Counted from the stretch's first letter, positions 1 to 9,087 are shown. The stretch is 64,000 nt of DNA from Flavobacterium sediminilitoris (GCF_023008245.1 NZ_CP090145.1:2294001-2358000); one strand, 5' to 3'. The notes: generated by a model not told the origin, from the sequence alone. A program made the numbers and translations.

Positions 1-766
1 TCAATCGCGTGTGAGAATGTTAGAAAAGCTTGTACCAATAGAAGTTGATGAAGTTGATACCTCTGCTTTGAAATTAAAATTCCCACCTTCTGTTCGTTCA
101 GGTCAATATCCAGTTGTGGTAAAAGATTTAGATAAAAGTTACGGTGATAAAGTGATTTTTAAAGACGCTAACATTGTTATAGAAAGAGGAGAAAAAGTTG
201 CTTTTGTAGGTAAAAATGGAGAAGGAAAATCGACCATGATAAAAGCCATTATGAAAGAGATTGAAATTAATGGAGGTAGTGTAGAAATAGGGCATAATGC
301 CCAAATAGGTTATTTTGCTCAAAATCAAGCTTCATTACTAGATGGTGATGCTACTATTTTTGAAACGATTGATAGAATTGCAGTTGGAGACATTCGTACT
401 CAAATTAAAAATATTTTAGGTGCTTTTATGTTTCAAGGTGATGATATTCAAAAGAAAGTAAAAGTGCTTTCTGGAGGAGAAAAAACGCGTTTGGCAATGA
501 TTAAACTGTTATTAGAGCCTGTGAATTTGTTGATTTTAGATGAACCTTCGAATCATTTAGATATGAAAACGAAAGATATTATAAAAGATGCTTTACGTGA
601 TTTTGATGGAACTTTAATCTTAGTTTCTCACGATAGAGATTTCTTAGATGGATTAGCTACAAAAGTTTTCGAATTTGGAAACAAACGTGTTAAAGAACAT
701 TTTGAAGATTTAAAAGGTTTCTTAGAAATTAAAAAAATGGATTCATTAAAAGAAATTGAGAAATAA
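1..766 (+). CDS. ABC-F family ATPase, C-terminal half (5' end outside window)
   Basis: The reading frame is open from the first bases of the window (residues Q-S-R precede the GTG at 11), so this is the end of a longer gene and the GTG is not its start. What is visible is the inter-domain linker end followed by the second nucleotide-binding domain: Walker A GKNGEGKST, signature LSGGEKTRLAM, Walker B with LLILDEPSNHLD, and switch histidine in LVSHDRDFLDG. No membrane segments occur, and two tandem ATPase domains without membrane spans define the ABC-F class of ribosome-associated translation factors. The C-terminal tail after the second domain is short. Subfamily (Uup, EttA, or a resistance type) cannot be told from this half. 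Confidence 0.9.
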   Translation, partial: QSRVRMLEKLVPIEVDEVDTSALKLKFPPSVRSGQYPVVVKDLDKSYGDKVIFKDANIVIERGEKVAFVGKNGEGKSTMIKAIMKEIEINGGSVEIGHNAQIGYFAQNQASLLDGDATIFETIDRIAVGDIRTQIKNILGAFMFQGDDIQKKVKVLSGGEKTRLAMIKLLLEPVNLLILDEPSNHLDMKTKDIIKDALRDFDGTLILVSHDRDFLDGLATKVFEFGNKRVKEHFEDLKGFLEIKKMDSLKEIEK

Positions 767-796
767 TTTCTATTTTGTGCTCTTAAACTATAAAAA

Positions 797-1063
797 ATGA
801 CAAGAGAAGAGCAAGTAAAGTTTTGCATGTTATGTAAAAATAGAAAAATGGATTTCCAACAAGGCTTACTATGTAGATTGACAGATAAACAAGCTGATTT
901 TGAAGAAAGTTGTGCTTCTTTTATTCCTGATGAAACGCATAATATAGTTAAGCCATCTTATGTTCCTGTTGAGAATGAAGAAAGTTTTAATTGGAAAACT
1001 GCATTATCTGTAATTCTTATAATTTTTGCTGTTATTCGTTTGATTTATAGATTGTCGAAATAA
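797..1063 (+). CDS. Small cysteine-containing membrane protein, unknown function
   Basis: This 88-residue protein follows the ABC-F gene by 30 bases on the same strand and may be cotranscribed. Its N-terminal half has four cysteines (C10, C13, C26, C39), with a CxxC pair that could bind a metal. A single hydrophobic segment lies near residues 68-84 (ALSVILIIFAVIRLIY), placing the cysteine part on one side of the membrane. I recognise it as the type of short conserved hypothetical protein common in flavobacteria, but no function is known to me. A strong hairpin terminator follows it. Confidence 0.7.
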   Translation: MTREEQVKFCMLCKNRKMDFQQGLLCRLTDKQADFEESCASFIPDETHNIVKPSYVPVENEESFNWKTALSVILIIFAVIRLIYRLSK

Positions 1064-1072
1064 AGAAATATA

Positions 1073-1102
1073 AAAAAGCATGGTTTTTTAACTATGCTTT
1101 TT
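1073..1102. terminator. Bidirectional hairpin terminator
   Basis: Perfect 9-bp stem AAAAAGCAT / ATGCTTTTT with a 12-base loop. It lies between two convergent genes and reaches into the stop codon of the minus-strand lipoprotein gene. The A-tract and T-tract let it work in both directions. Confidence 0.8.
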
Positions 1103-1790
1103 ACATTTTTATATTCCAAATTTTTAAAAGGTCAATAAATTTTTCTAAAACTACTTTGTTAACCGTACCATCATTGCAATTTTTTAAATAAAATAAAGGA
1201 GCATAATGAGAGTATGAGTTGTATTTATTGTTTTGTATAAAAGTAATACTGTATCCGTTATTGTCAGTAATATAACAACCACTAACTTTATTTGTTTTGT
1301 TCTTAAAATCAGATTGATTGTAGTTTTGAAAATCGATAGTTTGTTTTGATATTAATGATTTTAATAACTCTTCTTTTTCTAAATCATTTAATTTAATTTC
1401 TTCAATAGTACTTTTGTATTTTTCTCCTTTTAAATATGCTTTAGGAATTTTTTCTTTAAAAGCTTTTATGTTTTTGTTGTCTGAAAAAATATAGTGAAAT
1501 TGATCATCATAAGCTAGCCAACCATAACTTATAGAAATAGTAACACAAATATCATTTTTATTTAATTTACAAGGTAATTTTATGGTTTCATCGTCAAATG
1601 AGCTTTTTAAATTTAAAAATAATATACTGTCAGTAGTGCTTGACTTAGATGAAATTTCAGAAATAGATTTTTCATTTTTTATTTTAATTGCGTTATTGTC
1701 TGTCGTTTTAACTTCTTTTTTGCAAGAGTAAAAAAAGGTAATTAATATTATGAATACTATTCTCATTGTTTTTTTATAAATTTTCAACAA
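1101..1790 (-). CDS. Lipoprotein of unknown function
   Basis: A 229-residue protein with a hydrophobic N-terminus ending in a lipobox (FFYSC, cysteine at about residue 23), so it should be lipid-anchored after export. A second ATG eight codons in (MRIVFIILITFF) gives a more usual signal-peptide length and may be the real start. The mature part is lysine- and asparagine-rich, with no domain I recognise. It is the last gene of a minus-strand set that begins with the sigma factor at 5047, which suggests, but does not prove, membership of that regulon. Confidence 0.7.
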   Translation of the reverse strand: MLKIYKKTMRIVFIILITFFYSCKKEVKTTDNNAIKIKNEKSISEISSKSSTTDSILFLNLKSSFDDETIKLPCKLNKNDICVTISISYGWLAYDDQFHYIFSDNKNIKAFKEKIPKAYLKGEKYKSTIEEIKLNDLEKEELLKSLISKQTIDFQNYNQSDFKNKTNKVSGCYITDNNGYSITFIQNNKYNSYSHYAPLFYLKNCNDGTVNKVVLEKFIDLLKIWNIKM

Positions 1791-1824
1791 TAATTGTACC
1801 CTAAATTTTTAAAACTAATATTTT

Positions 1825-2169
1825 TTATTTTTTCGTCCATTTTTCAAAGCCTATAGCCGAAGATTTTATTTCTTTTTGCCAATGTTTTCCATGCTCTGAA
1901 TTAAGTTTTTCAAAAACGATAGCATTTTTATTTTCATATTCTTCAAAATTAATAGGAGCTAGACAACCAAAATCATGATACTGAATATTATATTTTTTAG
2001 AAAAAGCCAAATCTTTCTTTGTAATGGTAGAAGCAATTCCTCCAAGGATATAAATGGTTTGTGTTTTTGAGCTTATTTCAATTTTATTCTCAGAAATGAT
2101 ATCTTTTTTTTCTTGCGCTTGTATTTTGAAACAAAAGAAAAGAAATAAGATTAGAATTTTATAATTCAT
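1825..2169 (-). CDS. Small secreted protein of unknown function
   Basis: A 114-residue protein with a clear signal peptide (MNYKILILFLFFCFKIQAQ, cleavage expected after AQA/Q near residue 19). The mature part is about 95 residues with one cysteine and no motif I can name. Its start codon overlaps the end of the upstream gene by 11 bases, which indicates translational coupling to the plug-domain protein before it. Confidence 0.7.
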   Translation of the reverse strand: MNYKILILFLFFCFKIQAQEKKDIISENKIEISSKTQTIYILGGIASTITKKDLAFSKKYNIQYHDFGCLAPINFEEYENKNAIVFEKLNSEHGKHWQKEIKSSAIGFEKWTKK

Positions 2170-3355
2170 TATTTTGAATTTTATTAGTTACATCAGTTCC
2201 GCCCCATTCAACAATGGTGAACCCTTTACGTTCAGTTTTTGGTAATTTTTGCTCTTTAATTATCTTAAGTTGTTCTAAGCTATAAAATTCCATATACACT
2301 CTAATAGAAGTTTCTGGTTTTGGATGTATTGTATTTACTGAGATTTCATTGCAATCATCATTAACTAAGAAATGTATAAAATTGTATTTATTTTGTTCAA
2401 GTATAGGTAACCAAAACTGAATGAATTCATTTGTTTCCTGATTATTTAAGCCCATATATTCTAATTTCTCTATGAAAAAAGTAGTTAGATTCTCTTTTTC
2501 AATAACAAAACCATCTTCATATTGATAATGTTCGTTTGGTAAATTAATTTCTCCATCCCAAAATAATGAACTATAATTTCGTTTGGTTTTAGTGTCATAT
2601 ATTTGACCATTTGGAGATACTATTACTTGCCATTTATTTTCATATTTAGGAAAAGTGGTTAATAGTTTACCTTTGAAATTAAACTGTAATGCGACTTCGG
2701 TTTCTTCAGTTGGATAAAGATAAATAATTGGCTTTTTTACAATTATTTTATCATTACTATTTGGAATAATTACTGCTTTTTGAGAAAGGGAAACTGAAAT
2801 ATTTTTTTGTTTCTCAACTAAAACTTTTTGCGATTCATAATTGAGGCTTACAAATTGTAAGACATCGTTTTCGTGAACTTCAATTTTGAAATTACCATTA
2901 AAATCAGTTGAAGATTCATTTTTACTATTTAAGTTTTTAATGATGACACCAGAAAGAACATTTTTTTCACAATCAACAACATTTCCTGTTATTGTAAATT
3001 CTTTTCCTTTGTTTTTCGAATATTTATAAGCATATAATTTATAAAGTTTTTTTAACTCTTTTTTAGAAATGTTTTGAGTTGTAATTACGATAGCTCCTTC
3101 TAGTTCTTTTTGGTTGTAAATAGCTCTTGATGCTTGTCGTTTGTATATGTTTATACTTTTAATGTTATTAGGATTAAGAGTTTTTAAGAATTCTTCACTT
3201 ACATAATTTGAGTTTACAATATGTAAAATATTATTTTTAGAACTTAGTGAAGGTTTATCGTTTATTCTCCAACCTGTTTTTTTAGGTATTGTGTCTTGTG
3301 CCAATACAATTGATATTGAAAAAAGAAGGAAAAGAGTTTGTGAAATTTTTTTCAT
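2159..3355 (-). CDS. Exported protein with plug-like, carboxypeptidase-regulatory-like and KPIIYLYP domains
   Basis: This 398-residue protein has four visible parts. Residues 1-19 are a signal peptide ending in AQ. Residues 43-94 resemble the TonB-receptor plug motif (IKSINIYKRQASRAIYNQKE followed by GAIVITTQ). Residues 120-182 are a beta-sandwich like the carboxypeptidase-regulatory domain (ITGNVVDCEKNVLSGVIIKN, then a DFNGNFKIEV turn). From residue 208 a distinct domain opens with KPIIYLYP, a hallmark of a conserved family of unknown function often found alone. It ends two bases before the anti-sigma gene starts and overlaps the next gene by 11 bases, so it is part of one transcript. Its role is unknown; the plug-like module could recognise a partner in the envelope. 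Confidence 0.75.
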   Translation of the reverse strand: MKKISQTLFLLFSISIVLAQDTIPKKTGWRINDKPSLSSKNNILHIVNSNYVSEEFLKTLNPNNIKSINIYKRQASRAIYNQKELEGAIVITTQNISKKELKKLYKLYAYKYSKNKGKEFTITGNVVDCEKNVLSGVIIKNLNSKNESSTDFNGNFKIEVHENDVLQFVSLNYESQKVLVEKQKNISVSLSQKAVIIPNSNDKIIVKKPIIYLYPTEETEVALQFNFKGKLLTTFPKYENKWQVIVSPNGQIYDTKTKRNYSSLFWDGEINLPNEHYQYEDGFVIEKENLTTFFIEKLEYMGLNNQETNEFIQFWLPILEQNKYNFIHFLVNDDCNEISVNTIHPKPETSIRVYMEFYSLEQLKIIKEQKLPKTERKGFTIVEWGGTDVTNKIQNNEL

Positions 3356-3357
3356 GA

Positions 3358-4485
3358 CTAATTGTATTTAGCGATTAATTTTATGAGTTTTCGGTGTTCT
3401 TTGTCTGTTAGCTTTTTCATTCTTATAAAGATAGCACCATTTTTTCCTTTTTCGCCATAATTTTTTAGCGCATTTTCAGGTGTTATATTTTTTATAGATT
3501 CAATTTGATTAACATCAATTTTATTGAGTATTTTTTGATTTACAACCATATCATTAATTAAAACAAGCTTTTTAGAATCTACTTTAATCGTTTTTGTACT
3601 AATAATTACAACACCATCTTTTCCTTTATCTCCATAGATTTTTTGTGCTTCTTCTTTTTTGTAGATAGTTGTTGCTGTAATATTTTGTTTGTCTAAAGGA
3701 TAATAAGGGCTTGTTGGGTTTTTTCCAAATAATGATTCTTCTGAATATTCAATACTATTGATGATATATAGAGGTTTATGTAGTATATATATAGAATCGA
3801 GGTTCTCATCTTCCATTTGTTTTATTTTGTCTAAGTTCTCAACTTTTCCATTGATAATCACTAACGGATCTGGTTTTTTTAAAGTTGTTTTAGGACTTTG
3901 AATAAAAGAGTTTTGTGTTGTTGGGAAGTCGAAATATTGAGGTTTCTTATTTCCTTTTTGTAAAACGATGTCAGAAGATTCTTTTGTTCTCTTAGTATTT
4001 TGATTTGCTATAACTGTATCATTAAAATTTAAAAAACCAAGTTGTTTTTGTTTTGTAACAATGTTCTTGTTGAATAGGATACTGTCTTTTTGTGATATAA
4101 TTTTGGGTGAAGATGTAAAAACTATTTCTTCTTTTTTTAAATTTATTAATGGGTTCTTTTTTACAGTATCTTTTATGAAATTTGTTATTTGTTCATTTAT
4201 TATTTGTTGTTCTTTAATGGAATCAGTTATTACAATATTATGCTCTTCCAATTGAATTTTTGATTGATTACTATTGTTATAAAAATGATAAATTATGGTT
4301 GACATAATGATAACAGATGCAGCAATACTTATTTTTTTCCAGTTATTTTTTTCAGTTTGTAATGATTTTTTTTCTAATTTATCTTCAACGTTCGTCCAAA
4401 CTTTTTCCATTCCTGAAAAACTGTTTTGTTCTGAGCTTTCGGCTGCTTTTTGTATTCTTTTATATAATTTGTCTTCTATTTCCAT
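3358..4485 (-). CDS. Probable anti-sigma membrane protein with plug-like repeats
   Basis: A 375-residue protein encoded 25 bases downstream of the ECF sigma gene. Residues 1-50 are a short cytoplasmic segment (FSGMEKVWTNVEDKLEKK), residues 51-68 a single membrane helix, and the rest should be periplasmic. The outer part carries plug-like motifs normally seen in TonB receptors: YGDKGKDGVVIIS at 284-296 and YGEKGKNGAIFI at 343-354, plus a PLVIINGK segment near 207. The position and topology fit an anti-sigma factor with an envelope sensor domain, but there is no classical FecR or zinc anti-sigma signature. Function is inferred from context. Confidence 0.65.
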   Translation of the reverse strand: MEIEDKLYKRIQKAAESSEQNSFSGMEKVWTNVEDKLEKKSLQTEKNNWKKISIAASVIIMSTIIYHFYNNSNQSKIQLEEHNIVITDSIKEQQIINEQITNFIKDTVKKNPLINLKKEEIVFTSSPKIISQKDSILFNKNIVTKQKQLGFLNFNDTVIANQNTKRTKESSDIVLQKGNKKPQYFDFPTTQNSFIQSPKTTLKKPDPLVIINGKVENLDKIKQMEDENLDSIYILHKPLYIINSIEYSEESLFGKNPTSPYYPLDKQNITATTIYKKEEAQKIYGDKGKDGVVIISTKTIKVDSKKLVLINDMVVNQKILNKIDVNQIESIKNITPENALKNYGEKGKNGAIFIRMKKLTDKEHRKLIKLIAKYN

Positions 4486-4510
4486 GATTCTATGCTGATT
4501 GCTTTCAGTA

Positions 4511-5047
4511 TTATTTTGCTTTTTGATAATAAAATTGATGCACTAATTCTCTTAATTTACTTTTTGAAGCATTCAATTGTGATTTTGATGTGCCTTCTGA
4601 AATACCTAATTGGTTCGCAATTTCTTTGTGAGAGAAGCCTTCAATTACAAATAAATTAAAAATAGTTCTGCAACCTTCAGGAATATAATTGAGTAAATTC
4701 AATAAATCAGCTTCTTCTAAATCAGTTGTTTCTTCAGTTAGAGGGTGTAATTTATAGTTTGTGTCTTCAAGATATAAATTAAAATTTACCTTTTTTTTCA
4801 ATTCTAATAGACATTGGTTTACTACAATTTTTCGAGCCCAAGCTTCAAAAGCATAATTCTCTTTTAATTGATTTATCTTAGTAAAAATGATAAAGAATCC
4901 ATCAGCTAAAATTTCTTCAATTTCTTCTTCTTTTTTAAGATAACGTTTACATAAGTGATATAGCTTTGGAGCCATATATTCATATAGTTTCCGTTGCGCT
5001 TCACGGTTTTGTTTTTTGCAGGCTTGTATTATTTTTTCATCCATCAC
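4511..5047 (-). CDS. ECF-type RNA polymerase sigma factor
   Basis: A 178-residue extracytoplasmic-function sigma factor. Region 2 spans about residues 12-75 (EEIEEILADGFFIIFTKI, FEAWARKIVVNQ) and region 4 about 115-170, with the helix-turn-helix FSHKEIANQLGISEGTSKSQ. It directs RNA polymerase to its own promoter set and is expected to be held by the membrane protein encoded next. Two adjacent Met codons (MMDEK) are possible starts. It is the first gene of a probable transcript with the anti-sigma-like protein and the secreted proteins down to 1101. Confidence 0.9.
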   Translation of the reverse strand: MMDEKIIQACKKQNREAQRKLYEYMAPKLYHLCKRYLKKEEEIEEILADGFFIIFTKINQLKENYAFEAWARKIVVNQCLLELKKKVNFNLYLEDTNYKLHPLTEETTDLEEADLLNLLNYIPEGCRTIFNLFVIEGFSHKEIANQLGISEGTSKSQLNASKSKLRELVHQFYYQKAK

Positions 5048-5116
5048 AATTGGTTGCTTTTCTATATAGAGTATAAAAATGAGTAAAAGGTTGGGAAAGC
5101 ATTAAAATATTTTTAA

Positions 5117-5157
5117 AAATAAAAAAAGGTACATGTTTTTTATCACATATACCTTAT
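5117..5157 (-). terminator. Hairpin terminator after the scramblase-like gene
   Basis: Stem AAGGTACATGT / ACATATACCTT (one internal mismatch) followed, in the minus direction, by a run of seven T. It sits just below the stop of the gene at 5180 and just above the sigma gene. Confidence 0.6.
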
Positions 5158-5179
5158 ATAAATTTTCTGTTTTTTAGAA

Positions 5180-5767
5180 TTATTCTTTAAAAACCATGTC
5201 AATACACATTACAGCAGCTAAAATAAGATGTCTTACTTTATCTTCTGGGTCTATAGAAGTGTTGATGTTAAGTACATAATTATCAGCACTTGTAAAAAGT
5301 TCTTTACCTATTCCTGCCCATTTTTTAGAAACATGAGCTATTTCTTTATCTTGTTTCATAAATTTAAAATCCCAACCAGTCCATTTTCCTTGAAGTGTAC
5401 AAAGATGTCTGTCGTTTGCATCATGAATTTCAAATTTTCCACCAAAAGAGAAAAATTTCTGCTTAAAAACACCAATTAATTTTTCGTTTTCATCAAATAC
5501 TTCTACATCTGATCTAAAAAAAGTAACGCCTCTTTTTATACTTACTATTTTTTTATCTTGATTATCATTTATGACAATATGAAAAGGTGTCATTCTTTTA
5601 TAATCGGTGAAACGAAACATTTTTGTAAAGAATCCTAAATTAGGTTCTCTACAAGTCATTATAATTGATCCTGTTTCAGGGTTAAAAATATCAAAGTTAT
5701 TTGAAGCTTTGAACATTCCTACATGTTCTTTTACAAGAAAGACATTCTTGGATAAAATAGAATTCAT
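5180..5767 (-). CDS. Scramblase / LURP-one-like family protein
   Basis: A 195-residue protein with the layout of the scramblase (LURP-one-related, tubby-like) fold: short beta-strands and turns such as IFNPETGSIIMTCREPN, IKRGVTFFRSDVEVFDENEK and IHDANDRHLCTLQGKWTGWD, and a hydrophobic C-terminal helix (LILAAVMCIDMVF). Bacterial members are conserved but mostly of unknown role; phospholipid scrambling is not established for them. Its ATG shares one base with the stop of the upstream beta-propeller gene (TAATG arrangement), so the two are translationally coupled. Confidence 0.75.
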   Translation of the reverse strand: MNSILSKNVFLVKEHVGMFKASNNFDIFNPETGSIIMTCREPNLGFFTKMFRFTDYKRMTPFHIVINDNQDKKIVSIKRGVTFFRSDVEVFDENEKLIGVFKQKFFSFGGKFEIHDANDRHLCTLQGKWTGWDFKFMKQDKEIAHVSKKWAGIGKELFTSADNYVLNINTSIDPEDKVRHLILAAVMCIDMVFKE

Positions 5768-6588
5768 TAATTATTTATTGTTAGTTTATAAATTTTAGAT
5801 GTTAATTGTTCAGTGTCATTATCTTCACAAAGTAAAAATTCCAATTGATTTTTCGTTTCTTTATATAAAGTTATACCTTCAAACTTATTTTTTTTAGAGA
5901 TTAGTAATGTCTTTTCAATAATTAAATTTTCAAGATTTATTTTTCCAAAAAAGGTACCTAATATTTCACCATCTTCATAAGTAGAGATAGTGTTTTCAAC
6001 TGCTGCTAAAAAATAGATGTTTTCGTTTACAAGAATAGCATCAGTGAAAGTCGCTTCAATAGTATTAATTTTAGGGAGTGTTATTTTTTTAAATTCGAAA
6101 GAATCATTTGTATCATCATTTAAAATAAAAATACCATTAGAACCATCTTTAGTATTACCTCTTTGAAAAAAATATGATTTTTTAGGTGTAATAATTAATC
6201 CTTCAATATTTAATTCTCCTTCAGAAAGTGAAGCTGTTTTTTTTAAGTTTTCAAAAGGTAACGTGAAATCAATATTTTGTATTTCTTTAGATTCTAAATG
6301 ATAACTAGCAACTTTATTTCTATTTTTTGTGGAACCAGAACCTAAGATGATTATTTTATTTTTATTTAAAGCAATCGATTCAAAATCGAGTTTTTCTTTT
6401 TTAGCAATATTTTCTTGTGGATTTTCGTCTAAAGCATGCCTTTGTAAAGTGTCATTTGTTAAATGATATTCATACAAATAAGTACTATTATCTGAAATAA
6501 TAAAAAGAGAATCATTTTTAAATAATAATCCAGAAGCAGAGCCAATACCAATTATGTTTAAAAACAGTTGTAAATGAAACTTTTCCAT
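5767..6588 (-). CDS. Beta-propeller-like conserved protein (DUF6929-type)
   Basis: A 273-residue protein rich in repeated strand-turn units (SLFIISDNSTYLYEYHL, IALNKNKIIILGSGSTKNR, GLIITPKKSYFFQRGNTKDG, FTDAILVNENIYFLAAVE), which read as blades of a beta-propeller. Similar flavobacterial proteins are annotated DUF6929 and resemble phytase-like or SdiA-regulated propellers, but no catalytic role is established. There is no clear signal peptide. It is cotranscribed with the scramblase-like gene through a one-base stop/start overlap. Confidence 0.65.
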   Translation of the reverse strand: MEKFHLQLFLNIIGIGSASGLLFKNDSLFIISDNSTYLYEYHLTNDTLQRHALDENPQENIAKKEKLDFESIALNKNKIIILGSGSTKNRNKVASYHLESKEIQNIDFTLPFENLKKTASLSEGELNIEGLIITPKKSYFFQRGNTKDGSNGIFILNDDTNDSFEFKKITLPKINTIEATFTDAILVNENIYFLAAVENTISTYEDGEILGTFFGKINLENLIIEKTLLISKKNKFEGITLYKETKNQLEFLLCEDNDTEQLTSKIYKLTINN

Positions 6589-6650
6589 TTTATTTTAATA
6601 ATTTTTTCGATTGTAAAAATACATTTATCTTTATGAATAAATTTTGAAAA

Positions 6651-7532
6651 ATGAAAAATATAGATATTAATACTTTAAAAGTTACTAATGAGATTCAATT
6701 AGCTAAAATTCCCACTTTTATAAATGTTGAAGCTTCTGAAAAAAAGAAAGAAAAAGAACTTCAGAAGATTAGAGAAAAATTGAGCAAAATTCAAGATAAA
6801 ATGTATGCTCATAATAAATATGGAGTATTAATTTGCTTGCAAGGAATGGATACAGCAGGGAAAGACAGTTTAATTCGAGAAGTCTTTAAAGAGTTTAATG
6901 CACGTGGAGTGGTGGTACATAGTTTTAAAACTCCAAATTCAACGGAATTAGAACATGATTATTTGTGGAGACATTATTTAGCTTTACCAGAAAAGGGTAA
7001 ATTTTCAGTTTTTAATCGTACGCATTATGAAAATGTATTAGTTACGAAAGTTCATCCTACTTATATTTTGAATGAAAATATTCCAGGAATCAATTCAGTA
7101 GAAGATATTACACCTGAGTTTTGGGAAAATCGTTTTGAGAGTATTAATGCGTTTGAAAAGCATATTGCTTCAAACGGAGTAATTGTATTAAAATTTTATT
7201 TGCATTTAAGTAAAGAAGAACAAAGACAGCGTTTATTGAGACGATTAGAAACAGAAAAACACAATTGGAAATTTTCACCAGGTGATTTAAAAGAACGTGA
7301 ACTTTGGGATGCATATCAAAATTGCTATGAACAAGCTATTAATAAAACATCAAAAAAATATGCACCATGGTACATTGTTCCAGCCGATAACAAAGAAACG
7401 TGTCGCTATTTAGTTGCCAAAACAATATTAGAAGAACTTAAAAAATACACGGATATTCAAGAACCAGAATTAGAACAAGAAGTAAAGGATAATATTAAAA
7501 TGTATCACGATAAATTAGCCTCAGAAATATAA
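6651..7532 (+). CDS. Polyphosphate kinase 2 family protein
   Basis: A 293-residue PPK2-type enzyme, transferring phosphate between polyphosphate and nucleotides in the cytoplasm. Family landmarks are visible: Walker A-like GMDTAGKDS at 65-73, the FNRTHYENVLV block after it, lid-region arginines in RQRLLRRLE, and the conserved W-K-F-S-P-x-D segment (NWKFSPGDLKER). The tail KYAPWYIVPADNK is also typical. Whether it prefers ADP, AMP or GDP cannot be read directly. It is divergent from the propeller gene and followed by its own terminator, so probably monocistronic. Confidence 0.92.
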   Translation: MKNIDINTLKVTNEIQLAKIPTFINVEASEKKKEKELQKIREKLSKIQDKMYAHNKYGVLICLQGMDTAGKDSLIREVFKEFNARGVVVHSFKTPNSTELEHDYLWRHYLALPEKGKFSVFNRTHYENVLVTKVHPTYILNENIPGINSVEDITPEFWENRFESINAFEKHIASNGVIVLKFYLHLSKEEQRQRLLRRLETEKHNWKFSPGDLKERELWDAYQNCYEQAINKTSKKYAPWYIVPADNKETCRYLVAKTILEELKKYTDIQEPELEQEVKDNIKMYHDKLASEI

Positions 7533-7610
7533 TTGTTTGATAATCAAGTTTTATAGAATTTTATACAGGGAAAAGCCTATTTTTTTGTTTTTTTTAACTA
7601 TTTCATAATG

Positions 7611-7650
7611 CCTAACATGACTTTAAAACGTGTTAGGTTTTGTTTTTATT
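7611..7650 (+). terminator. Hairpin terminator after PPK2
   Basis: Stem CCTAACATG / CGTGTTAGG (nine pairs, one G-T wobble), nine-base loop, followed by TTTTGTTTTTATT. Confidence 0.8.
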
Positions 7651-7653
7651 AGT

Positions 7654-7661
7654 TACCTTTG
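7654..7661 (+). promoter_or_regulatory. Bacteroidota -7 element of the MATE gene
   Basis: TACCTTTG matches the consensus TAnnTTTG exactly and lies 19 bases before the ATG at 7680. It covers the upstream in-frame TTG at 7659, which rules that codon out as the start. No clear -33 TTG is seen at the usual spacing. Confidence 0.6.
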
Positions 7662-7679
7662 CAGACAAATTTTATAAAG

Positions 7680-9059
7680 ATGACTTTATCAACCTATACG
7701 AAAGAATTTTCTTATAATTTAAGATTAGCTTATCCTATCATTTTGGGAATGCTAGGTCACACTATTGTAGGAATAGTTGACAATATAATGGTAGGTAAGT
7801 TAGGACCAACAGAACTAGCAGCAGTTTCATTAGGAAATAGCTTTGTTTTTATAGCTATGTCGTTAGGAATTGGTTTTTCAACAGCAATTACACCATTAGT
7901 TGCAGAAGCAGATGGAAAAGGAAATGTAGAAGAAGGAAGAAGTGCTTTTCATCATGGATTATATTTGTGTACTATTTTAGGAGTTATTCTTTTTACTATT
8001 ATATTTTTATCAAAGCCTATTATTTCTTTTATGGGTCAACCAGATCATGTAGTTGAATTGGCAAAACCATATTTAGATATTGTTGCTTTCTCATTGATTC
8101 CTTTAATTATGTTTCAAGCTTATAAGCAATTTGCAGATGGAATGAGTGAAACACATTATTCTATGTGGGCTACTATTTTAGCAAATTGTGTAAATGTTTT
8201 GTTTAATTATTTATTGATATATGGAATTTGGATTTTTCCAGAGTTAGGAATTGTAGGAGCAGCAATAGGAACTATTATTTCAAGATTTGTAATGCTAGGA
8301 TATATGCATTATATGATGAATTTAAAAAAGAAATTTCATCCTTATTTTAAGGGTTTTTCATTAAAAGAAATAAAAAGAGCTGTTAACTTAAAAATTATAA
8401 AGTTAGGAACACCATCGGCTATGCAAATGTTTTTTGAAGTAGCCTTGTTTACTGGAGCAATTTGGCTTTCGGGACGATTAGGAACAACAAGTCAGGCTGC
8501 TAATCAAGTGGCACTTAGTTTAGCTTCTTTCACCTTTATGTTTGCTATGGGATTAAGCGTTGCGTCAATGATTCGTGTTGGGAATCAAAAAGGATTAGAA
8601 GATTATAAAAAATTAAGACTCGTTGCATTCTCTATATTTTTATTGGCAACGTTCTTAGAAATTATTTTTGCACTAATCTTTCTTTTGTTTCATGAACAAT
8701 TGCCACAAATGTTTGTGAATATGAAAGACGCATCTACTTTAGTAGCCAATACAGAAGTAGTAACAATTGCAGCACAATTATTATTAGTTGCTGCTGTTTT
8801 TCAAATTTCAGATGGGTTACAAGTAGTAGTTTTAGGAGCTTTAAGAGGATTGCAGGATGTTAAAATTCCAATGTATATGACTTTTATTTCGTATTGGATA
8901 ATTGGTTTTCCTATATCTATTTATTTAGGATTGTATACTTCATTAGGTGCAATAGGAATTTGGCTAGGATTATTAGCAGGATTATCTGCTGCTGCAATTT
9001 TATTATTTATTCGCTTCAATTATCTAACAAAAAAGTTAATTTTGAACTCTGAGAATTAA
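7680..9059 (+). CDS. MATE family multidrug/Na+ antiporter
   Basis: A 459-residue membrane protein with about twelve hydrophobic helices in two homologous halves. Family signs include the N-terminal LRLAYPIILGMLGHTIVGIV and VDNIMVGKLGPTELAAVSLG, and the matching second-half segment KLGTPSAMQMFFEVALFTGA. It should export cationic drugs or metabolites in exchange for Na+ or H+. The start is placed at the ATG at 7680, because the TTG at 7659 lies inside the -7 promoter box. The small acidic protein gene follows 28 bases after the stop. Confidence 0.92.
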   Translation: MTLSTYTKEFSYNLRLAYPIILGMLGHTIVGIVDNIMVGKLGPTELAAVSLGNSFVFIAMSLGIGFSTAITPLVAEADGKGNVEEGRSAFHHGLYLCTILGVILFTIIFLSKPIISFMGQPDHVVELAKPYLDIVAFSLIPLIMFQAYKQFADGMSETHYSMWATILANCVNVLFNYLLIYGIWIFPELGIVGAAIGTIISRFVMLGYMHYMMNLKKKFHPYFKGFSLKEIKRAVNLKIIKLGTPSAMQMFFEVALFTGAIWLSGRLGTTSQAANQVALSLASFTFMFAMGLSVASMIRVGNQKGLEDYKKLRLVAFSIFLLATFLEIIFALIFLLFHEQLPQMFVNMKDASTLVANTEVVTIAAQLLLVAAVFQISDGLQVVVLGALRGLQDVKIPMYMTFISYWIIGFPISIYLGLYTSLGAIGIWLGLLAGLSAAAILLFIRFNYLTKKLILNSEN

Positions 9060-9087
9060 TTCATTTAAAAATAAACACATCAATAAT

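Noticed and set aside
7659..7679. Upstream TTG start for the MATE gene
   Set aside because: The codon lies inside the -7 promoter box TACCTTTG; the ATG at 7680 is the better start.
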